DNA from: Hydrogenedens sp964549105
GTDB taxonomy: Bacteria; Hydrogenedentota; Hydrogenedentia; Hydrogenedentales; Hydrogenedentaceae
NCBI GenBank assembly: GCA_964549105.1
Contig: CAZJTZ010000018.1
Location: 1-64,000 of the forward strand
DNA: 64,000 bases
Direction: 5' to 3'
The notes beneath the pieces are model-generated. The model was not told where the DNA came from. It saw only the letters and a program-made list of their open reading frames with translations, and did not search any database. Position 1 is the stretch's first letter, and each line of letters starts with the position of its first letter. Made by a program: the position numbers and the translations under genes. Shown here in pieces: positions 26,548 through 34,166 of this stretch.

Positions 26548-27615
26548 ATGTCCATGAAGAAAGGATTATTGAAGGTAGGCGTTATCGGCTGTGGTGCAAT
26601 AGCGCAGGAACAGCACTTGCCTTATTGGCGTGAGTTAGAAAAGGAAGGAAGAATTGTTATCGTGGGATTGTGCGACCCTGTTCGGGAACGCCCTGAGAAT
26701 GAAGCGAAGTTGTGTAAGCAGGCAAAGATATACACAGACTATAAAGATATGCTTAAATCGGAAAGGCTTGATATTGTAGATGTTTGCACTCAAAATCGGT
26801 TTCATGCTCCTGTATCGTTATCTGCGTTGAATGCAGGTGCTCATGTCTTGGTAGAAAAACCGATAGCCATGGATACTTCAGAAGCAAAGAAAATGGTAGA
26901 AACGGCTAAGAAGAACAAAAAGAAATTAATGATAGCCCAACACATGCGTTTTGAAGCAGGTGCAGAAAAATTGAAAGAAATTGTAGATAAAGGGGCTCTG
27001 GGGACAATTTATACAGGTGAGGCAAAATGGCTTCGCAGGCGGGGTATTCCGGGTTGGGGTAAGTTTCACATTGCAAAGGAATCGCGTGGTGGGCCAATGA
27101 TTGATATTGGTGTACACATGATAGATTTGTGCTATTGGCTAATGGGCTGTCCCAAGCCTGTTTCTGCGTCGGCTAAGGTATATCGTATGTTTGGAGACCA
27201 ACCGGATTTGTTTAATGCGGAATGGGGTGTTCCTTACAATGTGAAGGAATTTGATGTTGAAGATTATGCTACAGGATTTGTGCGGTTTGAAAAGGATATA
27301 ACTATGCAGGTTAGTTTTTCCTGGGCTGCCAATATCCCTGATGAAAATTATAATGTTACGGTTCTGGGTGATAAATCGGGTATAACAACCCATCCGCCAG
27401 GCGTCTATTCTGCTGACCATTCTTCTCTAACTCGATATACCTGGGATTGGCTATCGCCTGAAGACGGCCATCGCAAGGAGATACGGCATTTTACGGAATG
27501 TGTAGAGGAAAACAAGCCTGTAATTGTTCAGCCAGAACAGTCATTAAATATACAAAAAATTATCGATGCTTTATATGAATCTTCGAGGAAAAATAAAGAA
27601 GTATCTATTCGCTAA
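26548..27615 (+). CDS. Gfo/Idh/MocA family oxidoreductase, cytoplasmic
   Basis: Protein of 355 residues without an export signal. It has an NAD(P) fold VGVIGCGAIAQEQHLPYW, the VEKPIAMDTSEA motif near residue 100, and MIDIGVHMIDLCYWLMG typical of sugar dehydrogenases. AGAAAGG lies 6 bases before the ATG. It precedes an isomerase-like gene by 81 bases in the same direction, suggesting a joint sugar or polyol pathway. The substrate cannot be read from sequence. Confidence 0.88.
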   Translation: MSMKKGLLKVGVIGCGAIAQEQHLPYWRELEKEGRIVIVGLCDPVRERPENEAKLCKQAKIYTDYKDMLKSERLDIVDVCTQNRFHAPVSLSALNAGAHVLVEKPIAMDTSEAKKMVETAKKNKKKLMIAQHMRFEAGAEKLKEIVDKGALGTIYTGEAKWLRRRGIPGWGKFHIAKESRGGPMIDIGVHMIDLCYWLMGCPKPVSASAKVYRMFGDQPDLFNAEWGVPYNVKEFDVEDYATGFVRFEKDITMQVSFSWAANIPDENYNVTVLGDKSGITTHPPGVYSADHSSLTRYTWDWLSPEDGHRKEIRHFTECVEENKPVIVQPEQSLNIQKIIDALYESSRKNKEVSIR

Positions 27616-27696
27616 CACATTGTTTGAATTTTTAACTTTGTGGTGCTAATATTATGTCTAAGCAAGTAACAAAAAAATATATAAAGGAGTAAAGTT

Positions 27697-29292
27697 ATGG
27701 CTAATGCAGAAAAACTTATATACCTTGTAAACAATGGTGATTTTCGTGAGCCCCCGTCAGTAGCAGGATGGCCTATGCAGGCAAAAACACTGGACATGCT
27801 CCAAAAGGCACTAAAAAAATTAGGTTGTAAAACCAAAGTATTACCAAAATATGATGAAAAAAAGAAACATGGTTTTATAACGCGTCAGTGTGAAGGCACG
27901 CAGATTTTTTCACAGATTGAACCTGATGCTCCTGTGATTGTAGTGCTAAATATCTGGTCTTATGCGCATCATGTTTCAGGACCTTTACAAACTCATCGCG
28001 GTCCCATTTTATTACTTGCGAACTTTGATGGGACCTGGCCCGGACTGGTATCCTTGTTAAATCATTCAGCAACCTTAGACCGATTAAATGTGCCGCATTC
28101 GCGTATTTGGAGTGAAACCTTCTCAGACGACCCTGTATTCATGAAGAAATTAAAGGAATGGCTCGATACAGGAAAAATTGTTCATGATTTGAGTTCGCTT
28201 ACCTGTGCAGAAAAGTTGAACATACCTCAGACAGCAGAAAAATTTGGACAAAAATTAGCAGAAGATATACTTCGCAATCGGCGTATTATGGGTCAGTTTG
28301 ACCCCGGCTGTATGGGTATGCTGAACGCCGTAATGGACCCTGCAAAACTAGGCGCCATTGGTATGCCTATTGAATATTTGAATCAGTCAAATCTGTTAGC
28401 GGAAATGAATCTGGTAAGCGATGAAGAGGCACAGAAACATTTAGATTGGTTAATCAAAAAGGGAACATGGTTCGATTGGGGAACAAACAAATTTACAGAT
28501 TTGGTCTACGAACAGGTCTTATCGCAGATGAAAATGTATAGTGCCGCCGCTCGCATGGTGGAGAGATATGGGTTAAGTGCGATTGGTATCCCATACCAGT
28601 ATGGTCTGGTTCGGTGCTGTCCCGCTTCGGATTTGGTAGAAGGGATGTTAAACAATGCAGACCGTCCTCCTGTGAAAGACCCCGAAACAAAGAAAATTAT
28701 TCGTGAAGGGCAGCCCATTGTTCATTTCAACGAAGGGGATATAGGTGCAGGTGTGCCTCAACTCCTGTTGTATGAAATTTTTACCCGTAAGAATATGCCC
28801 TCTGAGACCACCCTACACGATATACGATGGGGCAGAATGTTCGATGGCAAATTTATCTGGGTATTTTTAATTTCAGGTGCTGTTCCTCCTGCACATTTAG
28901 GCGGCTGGAAAAATACAAAGGTATATCGTCAAGAGCCGATATATTTCCCATTAGGCGGTGGAACTTGCACTGGCATATCCAAACCGGGCGTAATAACCTG
29001 GGCTCGTTGCTACGAAGCGTATGGGAAATTGGGCATGGATTGTGGTTTGGGCGAAGTTGTCGAATTGCCCGAAGAAGAGGTTCAAGACCGATTGAAGCGA
29101 ACAGTTCCACAATGGCCTATTGCAAATGTCTATATTCCCGGGTATGGTCGTGATGAATTGATGGCGTCTTATATGTCCAACCATATCGTTATGGGTTACG
29201 GTGATGTACTGGCGGAGTTTATTGCTACCTGCCGTGCTTTAGGCATTCCTACACGAGTTGCAGGCGATGTCCGTAAACAATATATAAAATAG
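27697..29292 (+). CDS. L-fucose/L-arabinose isomerase superfamily-like protein
   Basis: Protein of 531 residues, no signal peptide, strong ribosome site (AAAGGAG). Fold-level hints of the fucose isomerase group are an N-terminal Rossmann-like half (APVIVVLNIWSYAHHVSGPLQT, ILLLANFDGTWPG), a middle acidic-rich half (HFNEGDIGAGVPQLLLYEIF) and a C-terminal His-containing tail (MASYMSNHIVMGYGD). It is shorter than FucI (about 590). The preceding oxidoreductase suggests a joint aldose-ketose or polyol pathway. I recognise the family only loosely; another metal-dependent sugar enzyme is possible. Confidence 0.55.
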   Translation: MANAEKLIYLVNNGDFREPPSVAGWPMQAKTLDMLQKALKKLGCKTKVLPKYDEKKKHGFITRQCEGTQIFSQIEPDAPVIVVLNIWSYAHHVSGPLQTHRGPILLLANFDGTWPGLVSLLNHSATLDRLNVPHSRIWSETFSDDPVFMKKLKEWLDTGKIVHDLSSLTCAEKLNIPQTAEKFGQKLAEDILRNRRIMGQFDPGCMGMLNAVMDPAKLGAIGMPIEYLNQSNLLAEMNLVSDEEAQKHLDWLIKKGTWFDWGTNKFTDLVYEQVLSQMKMYSAAARMVERYGLSAIGIPYQYGLVRCCPASDLVEGMLNNADRPPVKDPETKKIIREGQPIVHFNEGDIGAGVPQLLLYEIFTRKNMPSETTLHDIRWGRMFDGKFIWVFLISGAVPPAHLGGWKNTKVYRQEPIYFPLGGGTCTGISKPGVITWARCYEAYGKLGMDCGLGEVVELPEEEVQDRLKRTVPQWPIANVYIPGYGRDELMASYMSNHIVMGYGDVLAEFIATCRALGIPTRVAGDVRKQYIK

Positions 29293-29377
29293 CAACTACT
29301 GTGTGCATCATAGTTCTTTCCTGTTTTTTGGGATTTGTTTTTTAGTCAGTATGATAGATAAAGCGATGTTTTTTGTG

Positions 29378-29409
29378 ATATAGGGGCGAAGTATAATTCG
29401 CCCCTATAT
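29378..29409. terminator. Bidirectional terminator
   Basis: Perfect 13-bp inverted repeat (ATATAGGGGCGAA with TTCGCCCCTATAT, 6-base loop). It lies between the converging isomerase-like and HD-GYP genes, with a T run TTTTTTGTG on the left side that suits leftward reading. The remaining spacer to 29530 shows nothing else clear. Confidence 0.7.
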
Positions 29410-29530
29410 TGATTATCAGTAAGATAATAAGTCTTATAAGTCGTATATTGACCCTATTTGAGGTGTACCCACAATGGGTAGGTTTTCCGCACTAACCCCT
29501 GTCTGAAAGGCAGTTTATCTCTGTAAAATG

Positions 29531-30559
29531 TTAGTTGGATGTTTTCGGAAGACCTGGGGGTTTATTGCTTTGCCCCATAAGAAGGACAAATTTTTTAAAG
29601 ATTTGGGGGTCCAGTTCGTTTGTCATTTCTTCTTTCATCAGTTTTAACGCATCGAAAGAAGGAAAAGCATTTTTATAAGTTCGGCGGGTAGTGAGGGCGT
29701 CAAATATGTCGGCTATGGCAGAAATACGGGCGTAAATGCTTATGTCTTTCCCTTTAAGTTTATCTGGATACCCTATTCCTGTTAATTTTTCATGATGGTG
29801 CCGAACAATATCCAATTGAATTTCGTCCTTCATACCCTGTTCTTCTGTTAAAATTTCATAACCATATTCAGGGTGTTTTTTCATCTGTTCGAACTGTTCT
29901 GGACTCAACTTGCCGGGGAAGGTTAGAATATTTGGGTCTACCCTACATTTTCCAAGGTCATGTAAAAGAGCACCCATGCCTACTCGGAGCAATTTATCTT
30001 CAGGTATACCAACTTCTCTTGCAATAAATAAAGTGAATATTCCAACATTTACAGAATGAGTATGTGTGTAATAATCAAAACTTGCAATTTTTAGCATATA
30101 TTGGAATGCAGATGGTTCACGGAACATAAAATTCAATGTGTTCTCGACTAAGGTTTTAGAACGAGGTAACAGGTCACCTGCGCGAGGATTATCCAGCATT
30201 TCCTTTACTGCTTGTGTGGTTACATCGTATAGAATTTCTACTCGCTTCTGGACAAAAGCATTATTATTATTTAAGATGTCTCTTAAGTTTGATTCGAGAT
30301 AATGGCCATAATGAATTTTATCTTCAGAACGGACGAGAAGTGTTTCAACCCCTTGTGATTTCAGTCGAGATACATTTTCTTCTGTAAAGGGCAAATTTTT
30401 AGCCCGGTATAAAACAGGCTCTTTATTCTTGTCGTGTGGTAGTAGATATAAATCAAAGTTTACAATCTTATCTATTTGAAGAATAGAGGTAGAGATAGAG
30501 AAATAATGTAACTTAATATCTCTGTTCTTATAAGACTTTTGTTCGTATCCTTCATCCAT
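29531..30559 (-). CDS. HD-GYP domain protein, probable cyclic di-GMP phosphodiesterase (copy 1)
   Basis: Protein of 342 residues. The N-terminal domain (about 15-120) has the beta-rich pattern seen before HD-GYP modules. The metal site is intact: HTHSVNV near residue 165, HDLGKCRVD, HPEYGYEIL, and HHEKLTGIGYPDKLKG with the GYP signature. No membrane segment, so cytoplasmic. It is a close paralogue of the gene upstream at 30720-31757. Likely lowers c-di-GMP, which could feed into pilus or surface control; that link is inferred. Confidence 0.9.
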   Translation of the reverse strand: MDEGYEQKSYKNRDIKLHYFSISTSILQIDKIVNFDLYLLPHDKNKEPVLYRAKNLPFTEENVSRLKSQGVETLLVRSEDKIHYGHYLESNLRDILNNNNAFVQKRVEILYDVTTQAVKEMLDNPRAGDLLPRSKTLVENTLNFMFREPSAFQYMLKIASFDYYTHTHSVNVGIFTLFIAREVGIPEDKLLRVGMGALLHDLGKCRVDPNILTFPGKLSPEQFEQMKKHPEYGYEILTEEQGMKDEIQLDIVRHHHEKLTGIGYPDKLKGKDISIYARISAIADIFDALTTRRTYKNAFPSFDALKLMKEEMTNELDPQIFKKFVLLMGQSNKPPGLPKTSN

Positions 30560-30719
30560 AATATAAGTCCCAAAACTTATTAGTGATATTTTACCATAAA
30601 AACAATTAAGTAGAGGAAAAGCATATTAACTAAAAAATTTTTTCTGCTCTATTTTGATGATTAAAAGAGTATTAATTAAACTTTCTATTATGTTTTAAAG
30701 ACCTTTATCCCCAGAATTA

Positions 30720-31757
30720 TTATGTAGATGTTTTCTGATGGTTAAAGTGATTACTTTTTTGTCCCATAAGAAGGATAAAATTTTTAAATATTTGAGTGTC
30801 CAGTTCGTTTGTCATTTCTTCCCGCATCAGTTTTAAAGCATTGAAAGATGAAAAGGCATTTTTATAACTACGGTTAGTAGTAAGGGCGTCAAAGATGTCG
30901 GCTATGGCGGAAATACGGGCGTAGATGCTTATGTCTCTCCCTTTAAGTTTGTCTGGATACCCAGTTCCTGTTAATTTTTCGTGATGATGTCGAACGATAT
31001 CCAGTTGAATCTCATCTTTCATACCCTGGTCGTTTATTAAAATTTTATATCCATATTCAGGGTGGTTTTTTACTTGTTCGAACTGTTCCACACTTAATTT
31101 TCCGGGAAAGGTTAGAATTTTCGGGTCTACCCTGCATTTTCCAAGGTCATGTAAAAGAGCACCCACGCCCACTCGGGGTAATTCATCTTCGGGTATATTT
31201 ACTTCCCTTGCAAGAAATACACTGAAAATTTCAACATTTACGGAATGAGTGTATGTATGGTAGTCAAAACTTGCAATTTTTAACATATATTGGAATGTTG
31301 ATGGTTCACGGAACATAAAATTCAATGTGTTCTCTACTAATGTTTTAGAACGAGGCAAAAGGTCATGTGAACCAGGATTATCTAACATTTCCTTTACTAC
31401 TTGTGAGGTTACTTCATATAAAACTTCTACTCGTTTCTGGAGAAAAGCGTGACTATTATTCAATATCTCTCTTAAATTTGTTTCAAGATAATGAGTGTAA
31501 TAAATTTTATCTTCCGAACGGACAAGAAGGTTTTCGACCCCCTGCGATTTTAATCGGAACATATTTTCTTCTGTAAAGGGTAAATCTTTAGCACGATACA
31601 AAATAGGTTCTTTACTTTTTTTGGGAGGTAGTAGATATAAATCAAAGTTTACAATCTTATCTATTTGAAGAATGGATGTAGAAATGGGGAAATAATGGAA
31701 CGCTGTATATCTATTATTAGAATTGTCAAGGGATTTTTGCCCATACTCTTCATTCAT
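30720..31757 (-). CDS. HD-GYP domain protein, probable cyclic di-GMP phosphodiesterase (copy 2)
   Basis: Protein of 345 residues, near identical in layout to its downstream neighbour and clearly a tandem duplicate. HD-GYP residues are all kept (YTHSVNVEIF, HDLGKCRVD, HHEKLTGTGYPDKLKG). It differs around the first motif and at the C-terminus. A 160-bp AT-rich spacer separates the copies, so each may have its own promoter. Confidence 0.9.
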   Translation of the reverse strand: MNEEYGQKSLDNSNNRYTAFHYFPISTSILQIDKIVNFDLYLLPPKKSKEPILYRAKDLPFTEENMFRLKSQGVENLLVRSEDKIYYTHYLETNLREILNNSHAFLQKRVEVLYEVTSQVVKEMLDNPGSHDLLPRSKTLVENTLNFMFREPSTFQYMLKIASFDYHTYTHSVNVEIFSVFLAREVNIPEDELPRVGVGALLHDLGKCRVDPKILTFPGKLSVEQFEQVKNHPEYGYKILINDQGMKDEIQLDIVRHHHEKLTGTGYPDKLKGRDISIYARISAIADIFDALTTNRSYKNAFSSFNALKLMREEMTNELDTQIFKNFILLMGQKSNHFNHQKTST

Positions 31758-31973
31758 AACTTTATTCCAAATCTCGTTAATAATATTTTACCATAAAAAC
31801 AATAAAAAAGTTAGTAAACCAAAAATTATATATAAGGAAGGAATAGCAAATAAAAATGTATTCTGTGAGGAGAGAGAATACTCGTCTGGCAAGACTGTGG
31901 TTTGTTTTTTAAACTCAGGGAACCAAGAAGATAGAGATTCTTACTACTATTTGTGTATCAACTGAATTATTTT

Positions 31974-34070
31974 TTAAGAGGTTTCCTTGTCCTCTTTTGA
32001 GGTAATGCTTTGCCAGAGGTCCTGGTGATATAGGAAAGGGATGTAAACACCACCAATTACGGGACGAGCACGAAACCCAACGCACTTACCTGTTTGGGTG
32101 TCATACCAATCTGTCAGAGGGATACGGTCAGGTGTTTCATTCATAAAACGGTAAAAAGGCTGAAAGAGAGTATCGAAATCTGCCCTGTTATTGGTCAAGG
32201 TTGCACACCAGATAAGCCAATCTGCTTTTGTATAGTCCTTCCTTATGTCAAGAGGCAAGCCATATTTGTTCTGGTGAGTTTTGTAGTATTCCATTTCCAT
32301 TTTTGCTACATCTGTGGAAAATAAATTCAAACCTAAAATAGTATCCCAGACAAGGTTATATTTCATACTCCATGTATTGGGTTTGTCAAAGGTAAGGCGA
32401 AAATGGTCTCCATCTTTAGCCCGCTCTATCCAATCCTTTGCCATATCTTGTGCTAAGTTTTTCCAGTCCGTTGCTGAGGCAAGGTGTCGTTGTTCACTCA
32501 TTTTTGCAAACGCACCCAGAGCCATAATGGCTTTCAGCGACAGATTGGTGTTATGTGCTATATGTCCCGCAAAATCGTCAGTGCATAACTGATTTTCTGG
32601 GTCTCTGCCATGTGCCTTTAAGTAATTCGCCCACTGTTCGAGAAGTCCCCATTGTTCACGGGCATAATCCATTCTACCTGTAATTGCTGTGTATAGAGCA
32701 GTCACTAAAATCATATTTCCACACTCTTCTACGGGCATCTGGTATTCCAAAATAAATTTACCATCCTCTTTACCATAAACCTGCCCATTGGCTTTTGGAT
32801 AAGTGCCAACATCGTGCGGTGCAAATTCAAAAGTCCATGCAGACGATTTAGCGAACCGATACACAGGTTCAAGCATTCCACGCAGTAATGAAGGTGCGAA
32901 TAGGGCAAAGAACGGTGATGCAGGATAGGTTAAATCCACGGTTGCAATACATCCATTGGAGAAACATTCTTTGTGAAAGAACCAGGGTGTATTATCTTTT
33001 CCAACTACAATTTTGCCACTACCAAATACATGTCGGTAGGTCAAACCAACCAGAGCAGCGTATTCGGTGCTTACTATCTGTGCCGATTCCGCAAGCAAGA
33101 ACTGGTCCCAATCCTCACATTTTTGTTTCAGTATTGAGTAGTCGCTATAAACTTTATCCAATAATGATGTAAAGTTGTCGCCGTATTCTTTCCAATACCA
33201 GGGTCGCAACCTTTCATTCATAAATTCTATTGAGTAAATATCATCATAGCCCACGACAAGATATTTGCTTTGTGCCCCTTGTGGGGGTATTGCAAATGAA
33301 AGCAGTATGGCTAAGGCAACAGGATTATCCCCTACTTCACGGTTTGAATTTTTGTCATCGCTGTCAGGAAGGGTAAATTTTTTAGACAGATTACTCAATA
33401 TTGTTTTGCGGTCTGCGAGCACGGTTTTTGTGTCCTGTTCGGTTGGACAGGCTACATACAAATATCCCCAATCTATCCGCAGATTATCGCCTGCTTTTTC
33501 AAGTATGGGTTGTTCCGTGCTACCTGCTTTCAACAGGGTTAGCCCAGCAGACGAGTTGAGCCGTTCCCATTGTACCGCTTGCTTCTCTTTGTCTACACAC
33601 CAATCTGTGCCTATGTCAAAATATATCCCTGCTTTGTGTTCCTTTCCGTCCAATGAAGATAGTTCAAATTCTACATAAGTGCAGGGAGTAGAGAGCCATC
33701 GAAAATCCTCTGTCAACATCGGTGTAGTAAATGTTAATTGAAGTTTAGCCCCTTCAACTGTGAATTGGTAAACAGTGCGGGTTGGATATACCTTGTAGGA
33801 GGTTTGTTTCATAGGTTCACCGCCTAATTCTGCGGGACCCATAAATCGGTATAATTTGCCATCGAGGTTAAGCAAGCCTGACATGGTCCTTGGTTTCCCT
33901 GTCCAATGCTTAGCCCACTGTTCCGTCAAGGTATCGTTAAATGACCATACACTTGTATACGGGTCATGCACAATTAGTGGAACTGCAGGTGGGCGAAACC
34001 CATCAGGAATCTCCGCAGCATGCAACAAAAGACAGCCCAGCATTTGCACCAATACCATGCTCAATACCAT
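31974..34070 (-). CDS. Glutaminase A-like protein (DUF5127/DUF4965/DUF1793), exported
   Basis: Protein of 698 residues with a signal peptide (MVLSMVLVQMLGCLLLHAAEIP) and AAGAGGAGTAGG before the ATG. The N-terminal half (PPAVPLIVHDPYTSVWSFNDTLTEQWAKHWTGKPR) is the DUF5127 beta domain. The C-terminal half (MILVTALYTAITG, NLSLKAIMALGAFAKM, MKYNLVWDTILGLNLF) is the alpha/alpha barrel of DUF4965/DUF1793. The namesake is fungal glutaminase GtaA, but bacterial members sit among carbohydrate genes and their substrate is unproven. Confidence 0.85.
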   Translation of the reverse strand: MVLSMVLVQMLGCLLLHAAEIPDGFRPPAVPLIVHDPYTSVWSFNDTLTEQWAKHWTGKPRTMSGLLNLDGKLYRFMGPAELGGEPMKQTSYKVYPTRTVYQFTVEGAKLQLTFTTPMLTEDFRWLSTPCTYVEFELSSLDGKEHKAGIYFDIGTDWCVDKEKQAVQWERLNSSAGLTLLKAGSTEQPILEKAGDNLRIDWGYLYVACPTEQDTKTVLADRKTILSNLSKKFTLPDSDDKNSNREVGDNPVALAILLSFAIPPQGAQSKYLVVGYDDIYSIEFMNERLRPWYWKEYGDNFTSLLDKVYSDYSILKQKCEDWDQFLLAESAQIVSTEYAALVGLTYRHVFGSGKIVVGKDNTPWFFHKECFSNGCIATVDLTYPASPFFALFAPSLLRGMLEPVYRFAKSSAWTFEFAPHDVGTYPKANGQVYGKEDGKFILEYQMPVEECGNMILVTALYTAITGRMDYAREQWGLLEQWANYLKAHGRDPENQLCTDDFAGHIAHNTNLSLKAIMALGAFAKMSEQRHLASATDWKNLAQDMAKDWIERAKDGDHFRLTFDKPNTWSMKYNLVWDTILGLNLFSTDVAKMEMEYYKTHQNKYGLPLDIRKDYTKADWLIWCATLTNNRADFDTLFQPFYRFMNETPDRIPLTDWYDTQTGKCVGFRARPVIGGVYIPFLYHQDLWQSITSKEDKETS

Positions 34071-34166
34071 ATCCTACTCCTCTTACTTTTTAACACAAAG
34101 ATAGATTATTAAAAAATTCTAAAAAGATTTTGTTTCAAAAATAATTATTTAAAGAAACAAATTTTT

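Noticed and set aside
29455..29525. Riboswitch-like hairpins (TACCCA-CAA-TGGGTA and nearby)
   Set aside because: They lie downstream of both flanking genes, so cannot act as a leader, and they match no known aptamer.
31758..31973. Small gene on the plus strand around 31723-31965
   Set aside because: It overlaps the start of the HD-GYP gene, has no ribosome site and no recognisable protein features; likely chance.
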